A stretch of DNA of 64,000 bases from CAVVEQ01 sp963806635 (GTDB taxonomy: Bacteria > Chloroflexota > Anaerolineae > Anaerolineales > Anaerolineaceae): positions 496,001 to 560,000 of the forward strand of contig CAWDZA010000015.1 in the NCBI GenBank assembly GCA_963806635.1, given 5' to 3'. Positions within the stretch are counted from its first letter, which is position 1, and the number at the start of each line of letters is the position of its first letter. Of this stretch, positions 45,153-53,300 are shown one piece after another. A program made the translations under genes and the position numbers. The notes beneath the pieces are model-generated. The model worked only from the letters and a program-made list of their open reading frames with translations. It ran no database searches and had not been told where the DNA came from.

Positions 45153-46256
45153 ATGGCCGAAGTGACCTATTTGGATTGGAATGCATCCCTGTGGAAATAT
45201 CCTCTTTATCATTTATTCCAGACTGACGAATGGGCGAATATCAAGTCGAAGTATGGATGGCAGGCTTCCCGGTTGGAGATTCCATTTGGAGACGGCTTAA
45301 AAGCGATAGCCTTGGTATTGGAAAGAAGCCATAACCTATTACCCTTCATGCCGCCTTCTCGAGTTCTTTATGTTCCCCGCGGCCCTTTGGCTGATTGGGG
45401 TAATTTGCAGGGAATTCCGGACTTACTCGATTCGGTAGAGCGGCACGCCCGCGAGCGAAGGGCAATTTTTATCAAGATTGACCCGGAAATCCTGCTGGGG
45501 AGAGGGATTCCAGGCGAGGATGGATCTACCGATTTTGAGATTGGCAAAGACCTCCAGCGAATGTTGATCTCCAGAGGTTGGGTTTTCTCGCAGGATCAGA
45601 TCCAATTCCGCAATTCGGTTTGGATCGACCTTCGGCCGGGAGAAGAAGCCATCCTGGCGGGAATGAAACAAAAAACACGCTACAACATCAAGCTTTGTTC
45701 AAAAAAAGGCGTGGTTATCCGCAAGGGGGGAAAAGAGGATTTCGAAAAGCTCTTTCAACTCTACGCCCAAACCAGCCTGCGGGATGATTTTACGATCCGG
45801 GATCGCGGGTACTACCTGGATGTGTGGTCAACTTTTCTGGACGCCGGCATGTCGATTCCGCTTATCGCGGAATATGATGGGGTGATTTTGGCCGGTTTGT
45901 TCCTTTTCCATTTTGGAAAAAAATCCTGGTATTTATATGGCATGTCTTCGGACGAACACCGCGACCTGATGCCCAATTACGGACTTCAATGGCAGGCTAT
46001 ACGGTTATCCATCGAATTGGGCTGCGAAACCTACGATCTTTGGGGAGCACCGGATCACTTTGATGGCGACGATCGGATGGCTGGCGTGTTTCGCTTCAAA
46101 ATGGGCCTGGGAGGCGAGGTGGTGCGCACTCTTGGCGCATGGGATTTTCCTGCCAGACGAACTGAATATGCACTTTATACGCGTATCCTCCCAAGGATTC
46201 TTGCAGTGACGCGCAGACGGGGGCGTCAATCGACCGAGCGTGAGGCGGGCGGATGA
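45153..46256 (+). CDS. FemAB-family aminoacyltransferase, second copy
   Basis: 367 residues from the ATG at 45153, one base after the upstream stop. It shares the family landmarks with the copy before it (LFQTDEWANIKSKYGW, GMKQKTRYNIKLCSKKG, YGMSSDEHRDLMPNYGLQW, CETYDLWGAPDHFDGDDRM, FRFKMGLGGEVVRTLGAWD) but differs clearly elsewhere, so it is an old duplication and not a recent copy. Two FemAB steps could add two residues to one acceptor. Its stop overlaps the next gene as ATGA. Confidence 0.9.
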   Translation: MAEVTYLDWNASLWKYPLYHLFQTDEWANIKSKYGWQASRLEIPFGDGLKAIALVLERSHNLLPFMPPSRVLYVPRGPLADWGNLQGIPDLLDSVERHARERRAIFIKIDPEILLGRGIPGEDGSTDFEIGKDLQRMLISRGWVFSQDQIQFRNSVWIDLRPGEEAILAGMKQKTRYNIKLCSKKGVVIRKGGKEDFEKLFQLYAQTSLRDDFTIRDRGYYLDVWSTFLDAGMSIPLIAEYDGVILAGLFLFHFGKKSWYLYGMSSDEHRDLMPNYGLQWQAIRLSIELGCETYDLWGAPDHFDGDDRMAGVFRFKMGLGGEVVRTLGAWDFPARRTEYALYTRILPRILAVTRRRGRQSTEREAGG

Positions 46257-47209
46257 ACCCGCGCCTTCATCTGGCACAGTTACCGACCCCGATCGAGATT
46301 CTTCCCCGGTTGAGCGCTGAATTGGGTGGACCCAAGATCTTGATCAAAAGAGATGATCTCACTGGTGCAGGTCTTGGCGGGAATAAGGTTAGAAAGCTGG
46401 AATATCTTCTAGCCGAAGCGCAGGCAAACGGGGCAAAGACGCTGATTACCACCGGGGCTGCCCAATCCAACCACGCCCGACAGACGGCTGCTTTGGCCGC
46501 CAGACTGGGTTTTGGATGCATTCTGGTGCTCTCACGGGAAATGGAAGGCGCAGAAGGCGGCAACCTCTTGCTGAATGAGATCTTCGGCGCGGAAATTATT
46601 TGGTGCGAAAAATCCGAACGGCAGAATACTTTGCAGTCGGTTTTTCAGGCGTGTTGGAAAAATGGGGGGCGCCCCTATCTCATCCCGATGGGTGGATCCA
46701 CCCCGGTAGGTACCCTGGGATATTATTCCGCCTTTGAAGAATTCATGGCGCAAAAAACACCAGCGAAATGGGTCGTACTGGCATCCTCATCTGGCGGCAC
46801 ACAAGCTGGATTGGAATTGGGCCGGCTTATATCCGATTGGGATGGCAGAATTCTGGGAATCAACGTTGGTTCGGAGGAGATCGATCTTCAAGCCAGGATA
46901 GCGGACCTTTGCGCCCAGGCTTCTGAACGGATTGGCGAGTCGAGAAAGGTCAACCGCGAGGAGATAACCCTGAATGGAGATTACTGCCAGGCGGGGTACG
47001 GGAACCCTACCGAAAAAGACCTGGAAGCGCTGCGATTATTTGCTAGATTGGAGGGAATTCTTCTGGATCCAGTGTATACCGCCAGGGCGGCAGCTGGGAT
47101 GATCGATCTCATAAGAAAAGGATTTTTCGACCCAAAAGGGAATATTTTATTCTGGCACACTGGGGGAATGCCCGCAATTTTCTCTGAAAAATACGCTTCG
47201 TTGTTCTGA
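46253..47209 (+). CDS. D-cysteine desulfhydrase / ACC deaminase-family PLP enzyme
   Basis: 318 residues. LIKRDDLTGAGLGGNKVRKLEYLLAEA includes the PLP Lys region; TTGAAQSNHARQTAALAARLG, IPMGGSTPVGTLGYYSAFEE, SSSGGTQAGLELG and LDPVYTARAAAGMIDL match DcyD/ACC deaminase. Members degrade D-cysteine to pyruvate, ammonia and sulfide or act on other D-amino acids. Overlaps the FemAB gene as ATGA, so it may serve D-amino acid metabolism of the envelope, or only share the transcript. Confidence 0.9.
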   Translation: MNPRLHLAQLPTPIEILPRLSAELGGPKILIKRDDLTGAGLGGNKVRKLEYLLAEAQANGAKTLITTGAAQSNHARQTAALAARLGFGCILVLSREMEGAEGGNLLLNEIFGAEIIWCEKSERQNTLQSVFQACWKNGGRPYLIPMGGSTPVGTLGYYSAFEEFMAQKTPAKWVVLASSSGGTQAGLELGRLISDWDGRILGINVGSEEIDLQARIADLCAQASERIGESRKVNREEITLNGDYCQAGYGNPTEKDLEALRLFARLEGILLDPVYTARAAAGMIDLIRKGFFDPKGNILFWHTGGMPAIFSEKYASLF

Positions 47210-47215
47210 CGACGG

Positions 47216-49195
47216 TCAGGGCCTCCAGGCAGGGTCAAAATCCTTCGATTCTGACTGTGTGAGGTTTTCAGCTGGGCCGCCAGCGGCAGGCAGCCGCCAG
47301 ATGTCACCTTCATATTCATAAATCAGCCACATTCCATCCGGAGAAAAGGATGCATTTTTCACTGGTCGGGTGATTCCAAGCATGGGCTGCATTTTTGAAC
47401 CTGACCCATCGATACCTTTTTCCCATAACGTACCTGATTTGGCGACCCGGGTGAACATCAGGTTCAACCCATCTGCAAACCAGGCTGGGAAGCGCGCTGC
47501 TCCCTCTGTTAATGTGGTGACCTGGGATGGATTGCTTCCATCAGCTTGCATTACATAGATCTGGGATTCATTCGTTGGGAACATTTCGAAAGCGATCCGG
47601 CTGCCGTCAGGTGAGTATTGGGGATTCTGTTGATTCGGCGTTGTTTTCAATATCCGTGTCGATTTTCCATTCACAAGGTCGTAAACATAGATAAATAACT
47701 TCACCGTCTTTTCGGTACTATCCCGCAATGAAGTGAAGGCGATTTTATTACCGTCCGGGGACCAGTCGGGGTCAAAATCCCCGCCAGGCATGGTGATAAG
47801 GCTGGTTAACCCACTGCCATCCGGGTTTATAAGGTAAAGAGATGCCTTTTTGTGAGGTGTGGTATCCCCAGAGCAAGGTGAGATGACCACAAGGCGGTCA
47901 CCCCTTGGCGACCACGCCGGCTGACATGCGCCCTGGGCGAGGTTGGTGACTTTCTGATCAGATCCATCTGAAAGGTTGAGTAAAAAAACCTGTGGAACAC
48001 CTTCCCGGTCGGATGCAAACGCAATCATTCCCCCCGGGGCGGTATCAGAAACCTGAGTGGGTGTTGGCGTCTCGGGGAGAAGTAAAAGCACCTGGTTGGT
48101 GAGTGTTGACGCTGCAGGTGATGTGGTATTAGTGGGAGAAGGGATGACGATAACAGTTTTTGTGTTGATGATAGCTGGCAGGTTAGTTGGCGCTGTACTT
48201 CTGGAAGGGATCATCATCCGGACAATAGATTCCGCGGAGGCAACCAGGGCAATGAAGATTATCACAGCCGAGGCGATCCCAATTATTCTCCATGGGGAAT
48301 TCTTATGTGTTTGGGCAGTTGGAACCGATCCTTTTCCCTGGTCGGAAATGGTGGGTTCGATGCCAGCAAGTTCTTGGGTTTGTTCCGAGGGAGGTAAAAG
48401 AGAAAAGAGGACTTCCTGAAATTCTACAGCTGTTTGGAACCGTTTTTCGGGTTCAATGGATAGCGCTTTTTCAATCGCTGCTGAAATACGCGGATCAACT
48501 GAAGACCTATGGTTTGAAATCGGTGTGAGCCGGGAGTTTCCCATGGCGCGGGAGATGCCATCCTCCGGAATTTTACCGGTGAGAGCTGCGTAAAGCGTGG
48601 CACCCAGGGAATAAACATCGGAACGTTGATCGGTACCTCCGCCATATTGCTCCGGGGGAGCGTACCCAGGGGTGAGGGACTGGGCTCCGGTAGTAGTTGC
48701 CCCGCTGCCCTGAACTACTTTAACCAAACCGAAATCGACCAGGAAGATCTCGCCACCGGGGGTGATCTTGATATTGCCAGGTTTAATATCGCGGTGCAGA
48801 ATGGGAGGCTGGTGGGTATGCAGATAGGTGAGGGCGCTGCAGATGGTGATCCCGACCCTCAAGACCAGGTCTTCGGGGAGAGGACCCATCCGCTTGATCA
48901 TCTCACGAAGGTCTTCCCCGGATATGAAATCCATCACCAGATATTGGGAACCGGTTTCGGACACAAAGTGATCGGTTACACGGGGAAGATTGGGGTGTAC
49001 GAGCCCAGCCAGCACGGTTCCTTCCCGGCGGAATTGGCGGGCGAAACTATCCGTACCCCCAAGGTTTTCTTTAACAGCGACGGAAATATCCAGGGAAAGA
49101 TCCCGGGCGAGATAAACTGCACCCATACCACCCTGGGCGATGGTGCTTTCGATCTTGTAACGGTTGTGAACAATTTCCCCGGGTTGCAGTGGCAT
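47216..49195 (-). CDS. Ser/Thr protein kinase with membrane helix and PD40/TolB-like repeats
   Basis: 659 residues from the ATG at 49195 (TGAGGAA upstream). Kinase domain about 12-265: AQGGMGAVY, Lys42 in VAVKEN, HRDIKPGN, DFGLVK and the GYAPPEQY activation segment. One helix near 305-325 (IIGIASAVIIFIALVASAES) follows a short linker, then a Thr-rich stretch and an outer beta-propeller of PD40 repeats (GMIAFASDREGVPQVFLLN, SPDGNKIAFTSLRD, SPDGSRIAFEMF). It is a transmembrane receptor kinase that could read an outside ligand through the propeller. It diverges from the Thr/Pro-repeat gene at 49288. Confidence 0.92.
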   Translation of the reverse strand: MPLQPGEIVHNRYKIESTIAQGGMGAVYLARDLSLDISVAVKENLGGTDSFARQFRREGTVLAGLVHPNLPRVTDHFVSETGSQYLVMDFISGEDLREMIKRMGPLPEDLVLRVGITICSALTYLHTHQPPILHRDIKPGNIKITPGGEIFLVDFGLVKVVQGSGATTTGAQSLTPGYAPPEQYGGGTDQRSDVYSLGATLYAALTGKIPEDGISRAMGNSRLTPISNHRSSVDPRISAAIEKALSIEPEKRFQTAVEFQEVLFSLLPPSEQTQELAGIEPTISDQGKGSVPTAQTHKNSPWRIIGIASAVIIFIALVASAESIVRMMIPSRSTAPTNLPAIINTKTVIVIPSPTNTTSPAASTLTNQVLLLLPETPTPTQVSDTAPGGMIAFASDREGVPQVFLLNLSDGSDQKVTNLAQGACQPAWSPRGDRLVVISPCSGDTTPHKKASLYLINPDGSGLTSLITMPGGDFDPDWSPDGNKIAFTSLRDSTEKTVKLFIYVYDLVNGKSTRILKTTPNQQNPQYSPDGSRIAFEMFPTNESQIYVMQADGSNPSQVTTLTEGAARFPAWFADGLNLMFTRVAKSGTLWEKGIDGSGSKMQPMLGITRPVKNASFSPDGMWLIYEYEGDIWRLPAAGGPAENLTQSESKDFDPAWRP

Positions 49196-49212
49196 GGAAT
49201 TCCTCAAATGGA

Positions 49213-49270
49213 ATTCTACATTTTATGGACTTATTCCGCAATCCGACTCAGAATTTCTGCATGCTATAAT
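49213..49270. promoter_or_regulatory. Divergent promoters for the kinase and the Thr/Pro-repeat gene
   Basis: Minus strand: TAGAAT at 49218-49213 with TTGCGG at 49241-49236 (17 bp) for the kinase. Plus strand: TATAAT at 49265-49270 for the gene at 49288. Leaders are short, about 11 nt each. Confidence 0.45.
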
Positions 49271-49287
49271 CATGGCGGGAAAAGCCC

Positions 49288-50139
49288 ATGAATTTGGATA
49301 TCCATTCAGCTGCGGTGACTGCATTTTGGTTGGCGATCATCGCAGTGGTGTTGAGCTTCTTTATCGGATATAACCGCATCCGCGAAGGGAATAAACTCTT
49401 TTACTACCGTAAGCGCAAAGATCTAATTTCGGGCGGCTGGAAGTGGATCGGCGCGGCGGTATTATTCGTTGCATTTGCAGGGATGCTCAAGTACTTTGCC
49501 GAACCTGTGGCATATCATTATTTTCCTCCCTCGCCTACGGTGACGTTAACGCCCACGATCACCCTGACCCCAACGATCACCCTAACGCCTACAATCACCC
49601 TCACCCCCACGATCACGGAGACCCCGTCGATCACTCCAAATCCAACCCTTCCTATGGAGATTGTGGCGCAATTTTCAGCCACGGAGGATGTGAACCCGAA
49701 TGCTGTTTTCAGCCCGGTGCAGATCGCCCAGGCTATCGATGCCGATTTTCAACCCATTCGTCCGACAGCGAATATTAAAAATCCGGTCAAAGGTCTGTTT
49801 GGCACGTTCAGTTACGATAAGATGGTGCCTGGGTCGCAGTGGTCCGCCCTTTGGGTGCGGATGGAGGATGACTCAATAGTCTGCTCCGAAACAAAACCCT
49901 GGGATGGAAATACAGGTGGTTATGGATATTCAGAATGCAAGCCGATTCTCTCTCCATGGTTGCCTGGAGACTATCAGGTGCAACTCTTCGTGGGCACCGA
50001 GTGGGTATCCTCTGGCTATTTCACAATGACCGGGCAGCCGCCAACTTTTACTCCAACACGAACCCCCACCGCCACCCGCACGATCACCCCAACACCGAGC
50101 AATTCTGCCACCCTGAAACCTACCTCGACGAAGAAATAG
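49288..50139 (+). CDS. Membrane protein with Thr/Pro repeats, function unknown
   Basis: 283 residues: two hydrophobic helices (about 8-28 and 52-72), a low-complexity linker of LTPTIT units (about 82-112), a folded outer region with two Cys (about 122-258) and a second Thr/Pro/Arg-rich tail (PTFTPTRTPTATRTITPTPS). Such linkers are common in Anaerolineae surface proteins and are probably glycosylated or extended spacers. I recognise no catalytic motif. The region YQVQLFVGTEWVSSGYFTM resembles a beta-sandwich stalk. It diverges from the kinase gene, so it could be a partner; that is inference. Confidence 0.75.
   Translation: MNLDIHSAAVTAFWLAIIAVVLSFFIGYNRIREGNKLFYYRKRKDLISGGWKWIGAAVLFVAFAGMLKYFAEPVAYHYFPPSPTVTLTPTITLTPTITLTPTITLTPTITETPSITPNPTLPMEIVAQFSATEDVNPNAVFSPVQIAQAIDADFQPIRPTANIKNPVKGLFGTFSYDKMVPGSQWSALWVRMEDDSIVCSETKPWDGNTGGYGYSECKPILSPWLPGDYQVQLFVGTEWVSSGYFTMTGQPPTFTPTRTPTATRTITPTPSNSATLKPTSTKK
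49532..49640 (+). repeat. Short tandem repeat encoding LTPTIT units
   Basis: About five imperfect 18-base units of the type ACCCTGACCCCAACGATC. They encode Thr/Pro spacer repeats within the protein at 49288. Confidence 0.8.
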
Positions 50140-50141
50140 CC

Positions 50142-51068
50142 TTATTGAATTCGGGGAATTTTCGCCAGGCACACCGTAATCTGACAGGCTATCTTCACAT
50201 TCTGTTTTAGTAACTCCAGATTTGCCTGAAGACTTTCTCCGCCAGTCAACTCGCTCACCCTGCGTAATAAAAATGGTGTGAGGGCGGCCCCACGAATATT
50301 CAATTCCATCGACTCTCTGACAGCATCCTGAATAACATGTTCCAATTGATCACCTGGTACTGCAAATTCAGATGGGGGGGGATTCACCACCAGAATTGCG
50401 GAATCCAGTTTCAAACGACGGTGAGCTACGAATATTTCGGTGATTTCTTCAACTGATTCTGCCCGATAGTCGACCGGCAAACCACTTGAAGGAGAATAAA
50501 ATGCCGGGAATTCGTCGGTTCTGAAGCCGATGACCGGTATGCCCATCGTTTCCAATGTCTCCCGAGTTGCTGGTAGATCCAGAATTGCCTTTGCCCCTGA
50601 ACAGACTACGACTAAAGGGGTGCGGGCCAGCTCCGGCAAGTCAGCCGACATGTCGAAAATCGCATCGCGATGCACACCGCCGATGCCACCTGTGGCGAAC
50701 ACTTGAATGCCAGCAGCATGGGCTGCAAAAAGAGTTGCGGCAACCGTTGTACCCCCTGAGACTCGGGATGAACTCGCGATTGCCAGGTCCCGCCGGGAGA
50801 TCTTTCGCATACCTTCTTCAAAGGCGAGTGAATGCAGTTGACCTTCATCCAGGCCAACCTGAATTTGACCGTGGAGAAATGCTATGGTGGCGGGCATCAC
50901 ATCCTGGGACCTGGCGATGGATTCCAACTCCCGGGCCAGCTCCCAATTCATGGGGCGGGGCAAACCGTGGGTGATCACTGCGGATTCCAGCGCGAGCACA
51001 GGCGCATTTTTCGTAATTGCATCTTCAACTTCAGAATTAATATGGAAAAGCGATTTATCAATCATCAT
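50142..51068 (-). CDS. psuG: Pseudouridine-5-phosphate glycosidase
   Basis: 308 residues. Family motifs: ALESAVITHGLPRPMNWELA, VMPATIAFLHGQIQVGL, ISRRDLAIA, GGTTVAATLFAAHAAGIQVFATGGIGGVHR, SGAKAILDLPATRETLETMGIPVIG and GAALTPFLLRRVSELTGGESL. It cleaves pseudouridine 5-phosphate to uracil and ribose-5-phosphate. No pseudouridine kinase (psuK) gene is adjacent, although a degenerate PfkB-family protein is encoded far upstream. The ATG at 51068 follows a -10 TAAAAT by 7 nt, so a leaderless mRNA is likely. Confidence 0.95.
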   Translation of the reverse strand: MMIDKSLFHINSEVEDAITKNAPVLALESAVITHGLPRPMNWELARELESIARSQDVMPATIAFLHGQIQVGLDEGQLHSLAFEEGMRKISRRDLAIASSSRVSGGTTVAATLFAAHAAGIQVFATGGIGGVHRDAIFDMSADLPELARTPLVVVCSGAKAILDLPATRETLETMGIPVIGFRTDEFPAFYSPSSGLPVDYRAESVEEITEIFVAHRRLKLDSAILVVNPPPSEFAVPGDQLEHVIQDAVRESMELNIRGAALTPFLLRRVSELTGGESLQANLELLKQNVKIACQITVCLAKIPRIQ

Positions 51069-51075
51069 GAAATTG

Positions 51076-51123
51076 ATTTTAACATTATTTCTGGAACGAC
51101 TTAACAAAGGGGTATGTTAGAAT
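51076..51123. promoter_or_regulatory. Divergent -10 boxes for psuG and the UbiA-like gene
   Basis: Minus-strand TAAAAT at 51081-51076 ends 7 nt before the psuG ATG (51068). Plus-strand TAGAAT at 51118-51123 ends 10 nt before the ATG at 51134. -35 boxes are weak on both sides. Confidence 0.45.
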
Positions 51124-51133
51124 TCCGGTCGAT

Positions 51134-52054
51134 ATGGCTACAAGTGACGAGTCTAATTTCTTCATCGCAATTCTCCGACCCTGGGAGAACCTGGCCAACC
51201 TCGTTTTGTATTTTATGGGTGCGGGACTGGCTAACTACCTGGCCTTGGGTTCTAATTGGCAGGTCCTTTGGCTGGGTTTCATATTGATGACTGCAATATT
51301 AATCGGCGGATCAGCCTTGGCTGGATGCTATAAGCAAATGGGTGCAGGAACCTCCCTTAAAAGAACCTTCAGCAATACTTTACCTGGAACTCAGCAGACA
51401 ACAGAGCGGAGAAAGTTGGTAAATTGTCTTGCTTTGGTCGTGGGCGGGTTCGGGATCGCCTTGATACTGACCTTTCAATTATCCCGTTTTAGTAGCCTAA
51501 ATCCACTTGTATACATTTTTATTGCCATAGCCATAGTACTAAACATTTTATACGGCATTCATCCCATTAAATTGCTGGAAAGAGGAATGGGTGAATTTGT
51601 TTTGGCGGTAACAGGCGCATTTCTATTTCCTGTGGTTGCATTTTTGCTTCAATCCGGAGAGCTGAATCGACTGCTTGTTTTTACTACGCTACCGCTCACC
51701 ATTTTCTATTTGGCGATGGAATTGACTCGATCCCTGCGTCCATTTTCAATGAATCCTACCCGGTACAGGCAGAGCACCCTGGTCGGAAGGATTGGGTCTG
51801 AAAGAGGCTTGAGCTTGATCATTTATCTGGTATTGGCTGGGTATATCCTCGCCGCCATCGAAGGTGTTTTCGGATTTTCCTTTCAAGTGCTCTGGCGGAT
51901 GCTAATATCGCTTCCAATCGGAATATTCCTGGTGTGGCAGCTTCACCGAGTGCGGGGAGGAGCCAAGCCCAATTGGAAAGCCCTGGAGATCAGCGCTATC
52001 GCGTTAGTGATCTTCCCGGCTTATTTCATCTCCATTCTCTTTTGGACTAGTTGA
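51134..52054 (+). CDS. UbiA-superfamily-like membrane protein without Asp-rich motifs
   Basis: 306 residues with about eight to nine helices. The middle resembles the MenA/UbiA second half (LYGIHPIKLLERGMGEFVLAV, compare LYSxPPLKLxxRGLGE), but the catalytic Asp-rich motifs are missing: the first site reads GGSALAGCYKQMGAG where NDxxDxxxD is expected, and the second reads MELTRSLRPF. It is either a degenerate prenyltransferase or a relative with another role. It is followed by moeA after 1 nt, so it is co-transcribed with the molybdenum cofactor genes. Confidence 0.6.
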   Translation: MATSDESNFFIAILRPWENLANLVLYFMGAGLANYLALGSNWQVLWLGFILMTAILIGGSALAGCYKQMGAGTSLKRTFSNTLPGTQQTTERRKLVNCLALVVGGFGIALILTFQLSRFSSLNPLVYIFIAIAIVLNILYGIHPIKLLERGMGEFVLAVTGAFLFPVVAFLLQSGELNRLLVFTTLPLTIFYLAMELTRSLRPFSMNPTRYRQSTLVGRIGSERGLSLIIYLVLAGYILAAIEGVFGFSFQVLWRMLISLPIGIFLVWQLHRVRGGAKPNWKALEISAIALVIFPAYFISILFWTS

Positions 52055-52055
52055 A

Positions 52056-53294
52056 ATGGGTGAGTTTCTGAAACTTGAAAAACCTTCGGATGCGCTGAGG
52101 TCCTTTCTGGACCAAATTCCCCAGACACGCGGTGCTTCTGAAACCATCCCCACAAGACTGGCAGCTGGAAGGGTCTCAGTGGAAGCAATTCTTTCTCCTG
52201 AACCATCACCGGCGTTCAACCGCAGCACCGTGGATGGCTATGCCGTGCATGCCAACGACTCCTTTGGCGCAAGCGATGGGATTCCAGCATTTTTCAAGAT
52301 CGTCGGCGAAGTTGTGATGGGGAAAGAGACAGTGCTGAAGGTTGGGGGAGGTGAGGCTGTGGTTGTTCACACAGGGGGTATGCTGCCGGAGGGCTGCGAC
52401 GCCGTTATCATGGTCGAGCAGACTCAAAAGGCGAGGGAGGATCAGATTGAGGTTTCCAAGGCTGTCAGCCCGGGGGAAAACGTCATCCTGGCTGGCGAAG
52501 ATCTGGAAACAGGTGAAGAGATCCTGGAAGCAGGAACCCTTATTCGAGTGGTGGAAATCGGTGGATTGTTAGCTGTGGGGTTGACCGAGATAAACGTGTT
52601 TCGAAAACCGGTCATCGGGGTGCTTTCCAGCGGAGACGAGCTTGTGGAACCTGGAACCTCTCCTCAACCTGGTCAAATACGAGATATCAACTCATCGATG
52701 CTCGCAGTTCTGATCGAAGAAAATGGTGGAATAGCAAAAACCTACGAGTTAATGCCTGATGATCCACGTAAGATGCGGGAGATAACAACCCGGGGATTTT
52801 CAGAGTGTGATGCTCTTGTTATCACTGCCGGCTCCTCGGCCAGTACGCGGGATTTTACCGCGCAGATCGTACAGGAACTGGGGCAGCCTGGTGTGATCGT
52901 GCACGGAGTCAATATCAAGCCGGGGAAGCCAACAATTCTGGCTGTTTGCGCCGGAAAACCAGTGATCGGGCTGCCGGGGAACCCGGTGAGCGCTTTTGTT
53001 ATCGCCAATATTTTCGTGCTCCCTATGCTGCGAAGGATCTCCGGACAAATTAAACATTCGGATGCAAGGGTTGGGATCGCGAAACTGAAAATTAATCTTC
53101 CCTCGGTTGCCGGCCGTGAAGACTATTGGCCGGTGCGTTTGGAGAAGACCGGGAGCGGCTGGACAGCTGATCCGATCTTTTATAAAAGCAATCTGATCTT
53201 CACCCTGGTTAAAGCAGATGCTCTGGCTGTAGTTCCAGCGGATGCCAACGGCATGGCGGCTGGTTCGATGATCGAATTCATTCCCCTGAGATAA
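52056..53294 (+). CDS. moeA: Molybdopterin molybdotransferase MoeA
   Basis: 412 residues. PAFNRSTVDGYAVHANDS, TGGMLPEGCDAVIMVEQT, GVLSSGDELVEPG, RDINSSMLAVLIEENGG, ITAGSSASTRDFT and GLPGNPVSAFVIANIFVLPML are MoeA landmarks. It inserts molybdate (or tungstate) into adenylated molybdopterin. It is the first of two moeA-type genes here, 6 nt apart, and follows the UbiA-like gene by 1 nt. No molybdate transporter or moaA is in the window. Confidence 0.95.
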   Translation: MGEFLKLEKPSDALRSFLDQIPQTRGASETIPTRLAAGRVSVEAILSPEPSPAFNRSTVDGYAVHANDSFGASDGIPAFFKIVGEVVMGKETVLKVGGGEAVVVHTGGMLPEGCDAVIMVEQTQKAREDQIEVSKAVSPGENVILAGEDLETGEEILEAGTLIRVVEIGGLLAVGLTEINVFRKPVIGVLSSGDELVEPGTSPQPGQIRDINSSMLAVLIEENGGIAKTYELMPDDPRKMREITTRGFSECDALVITAGSSASTRDFTAQIVQELGQPGVIVHGVNIKPGKPTILAVCAGKPVIGLPGNPVSAFVIANIFVLPMLRRISGQIKHSDARVGIAKLKINLPSVAGREDYWPVRLEKTGSGWTADPIFYKSNLIFTLVKADALAVVPADANGMAAGSMIEFIPLR

Positions 53295-53300
53295 GAATTT

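Noticed and set aside
49265..49275. Leaderless start at the ATG directly after the TATAAT (49272)
   Set aside because: That ATG is only 1 nt after the -10 box and opens a different frame; the protein with membrane helices starts at 49288.
49532..49640. CRISPR-like array of short repeats
   Set aside because: Units are about 18 bases, adjacent without spacers, in frame and code for LTPTIT repeats of a surface protein. There are no cas genes.
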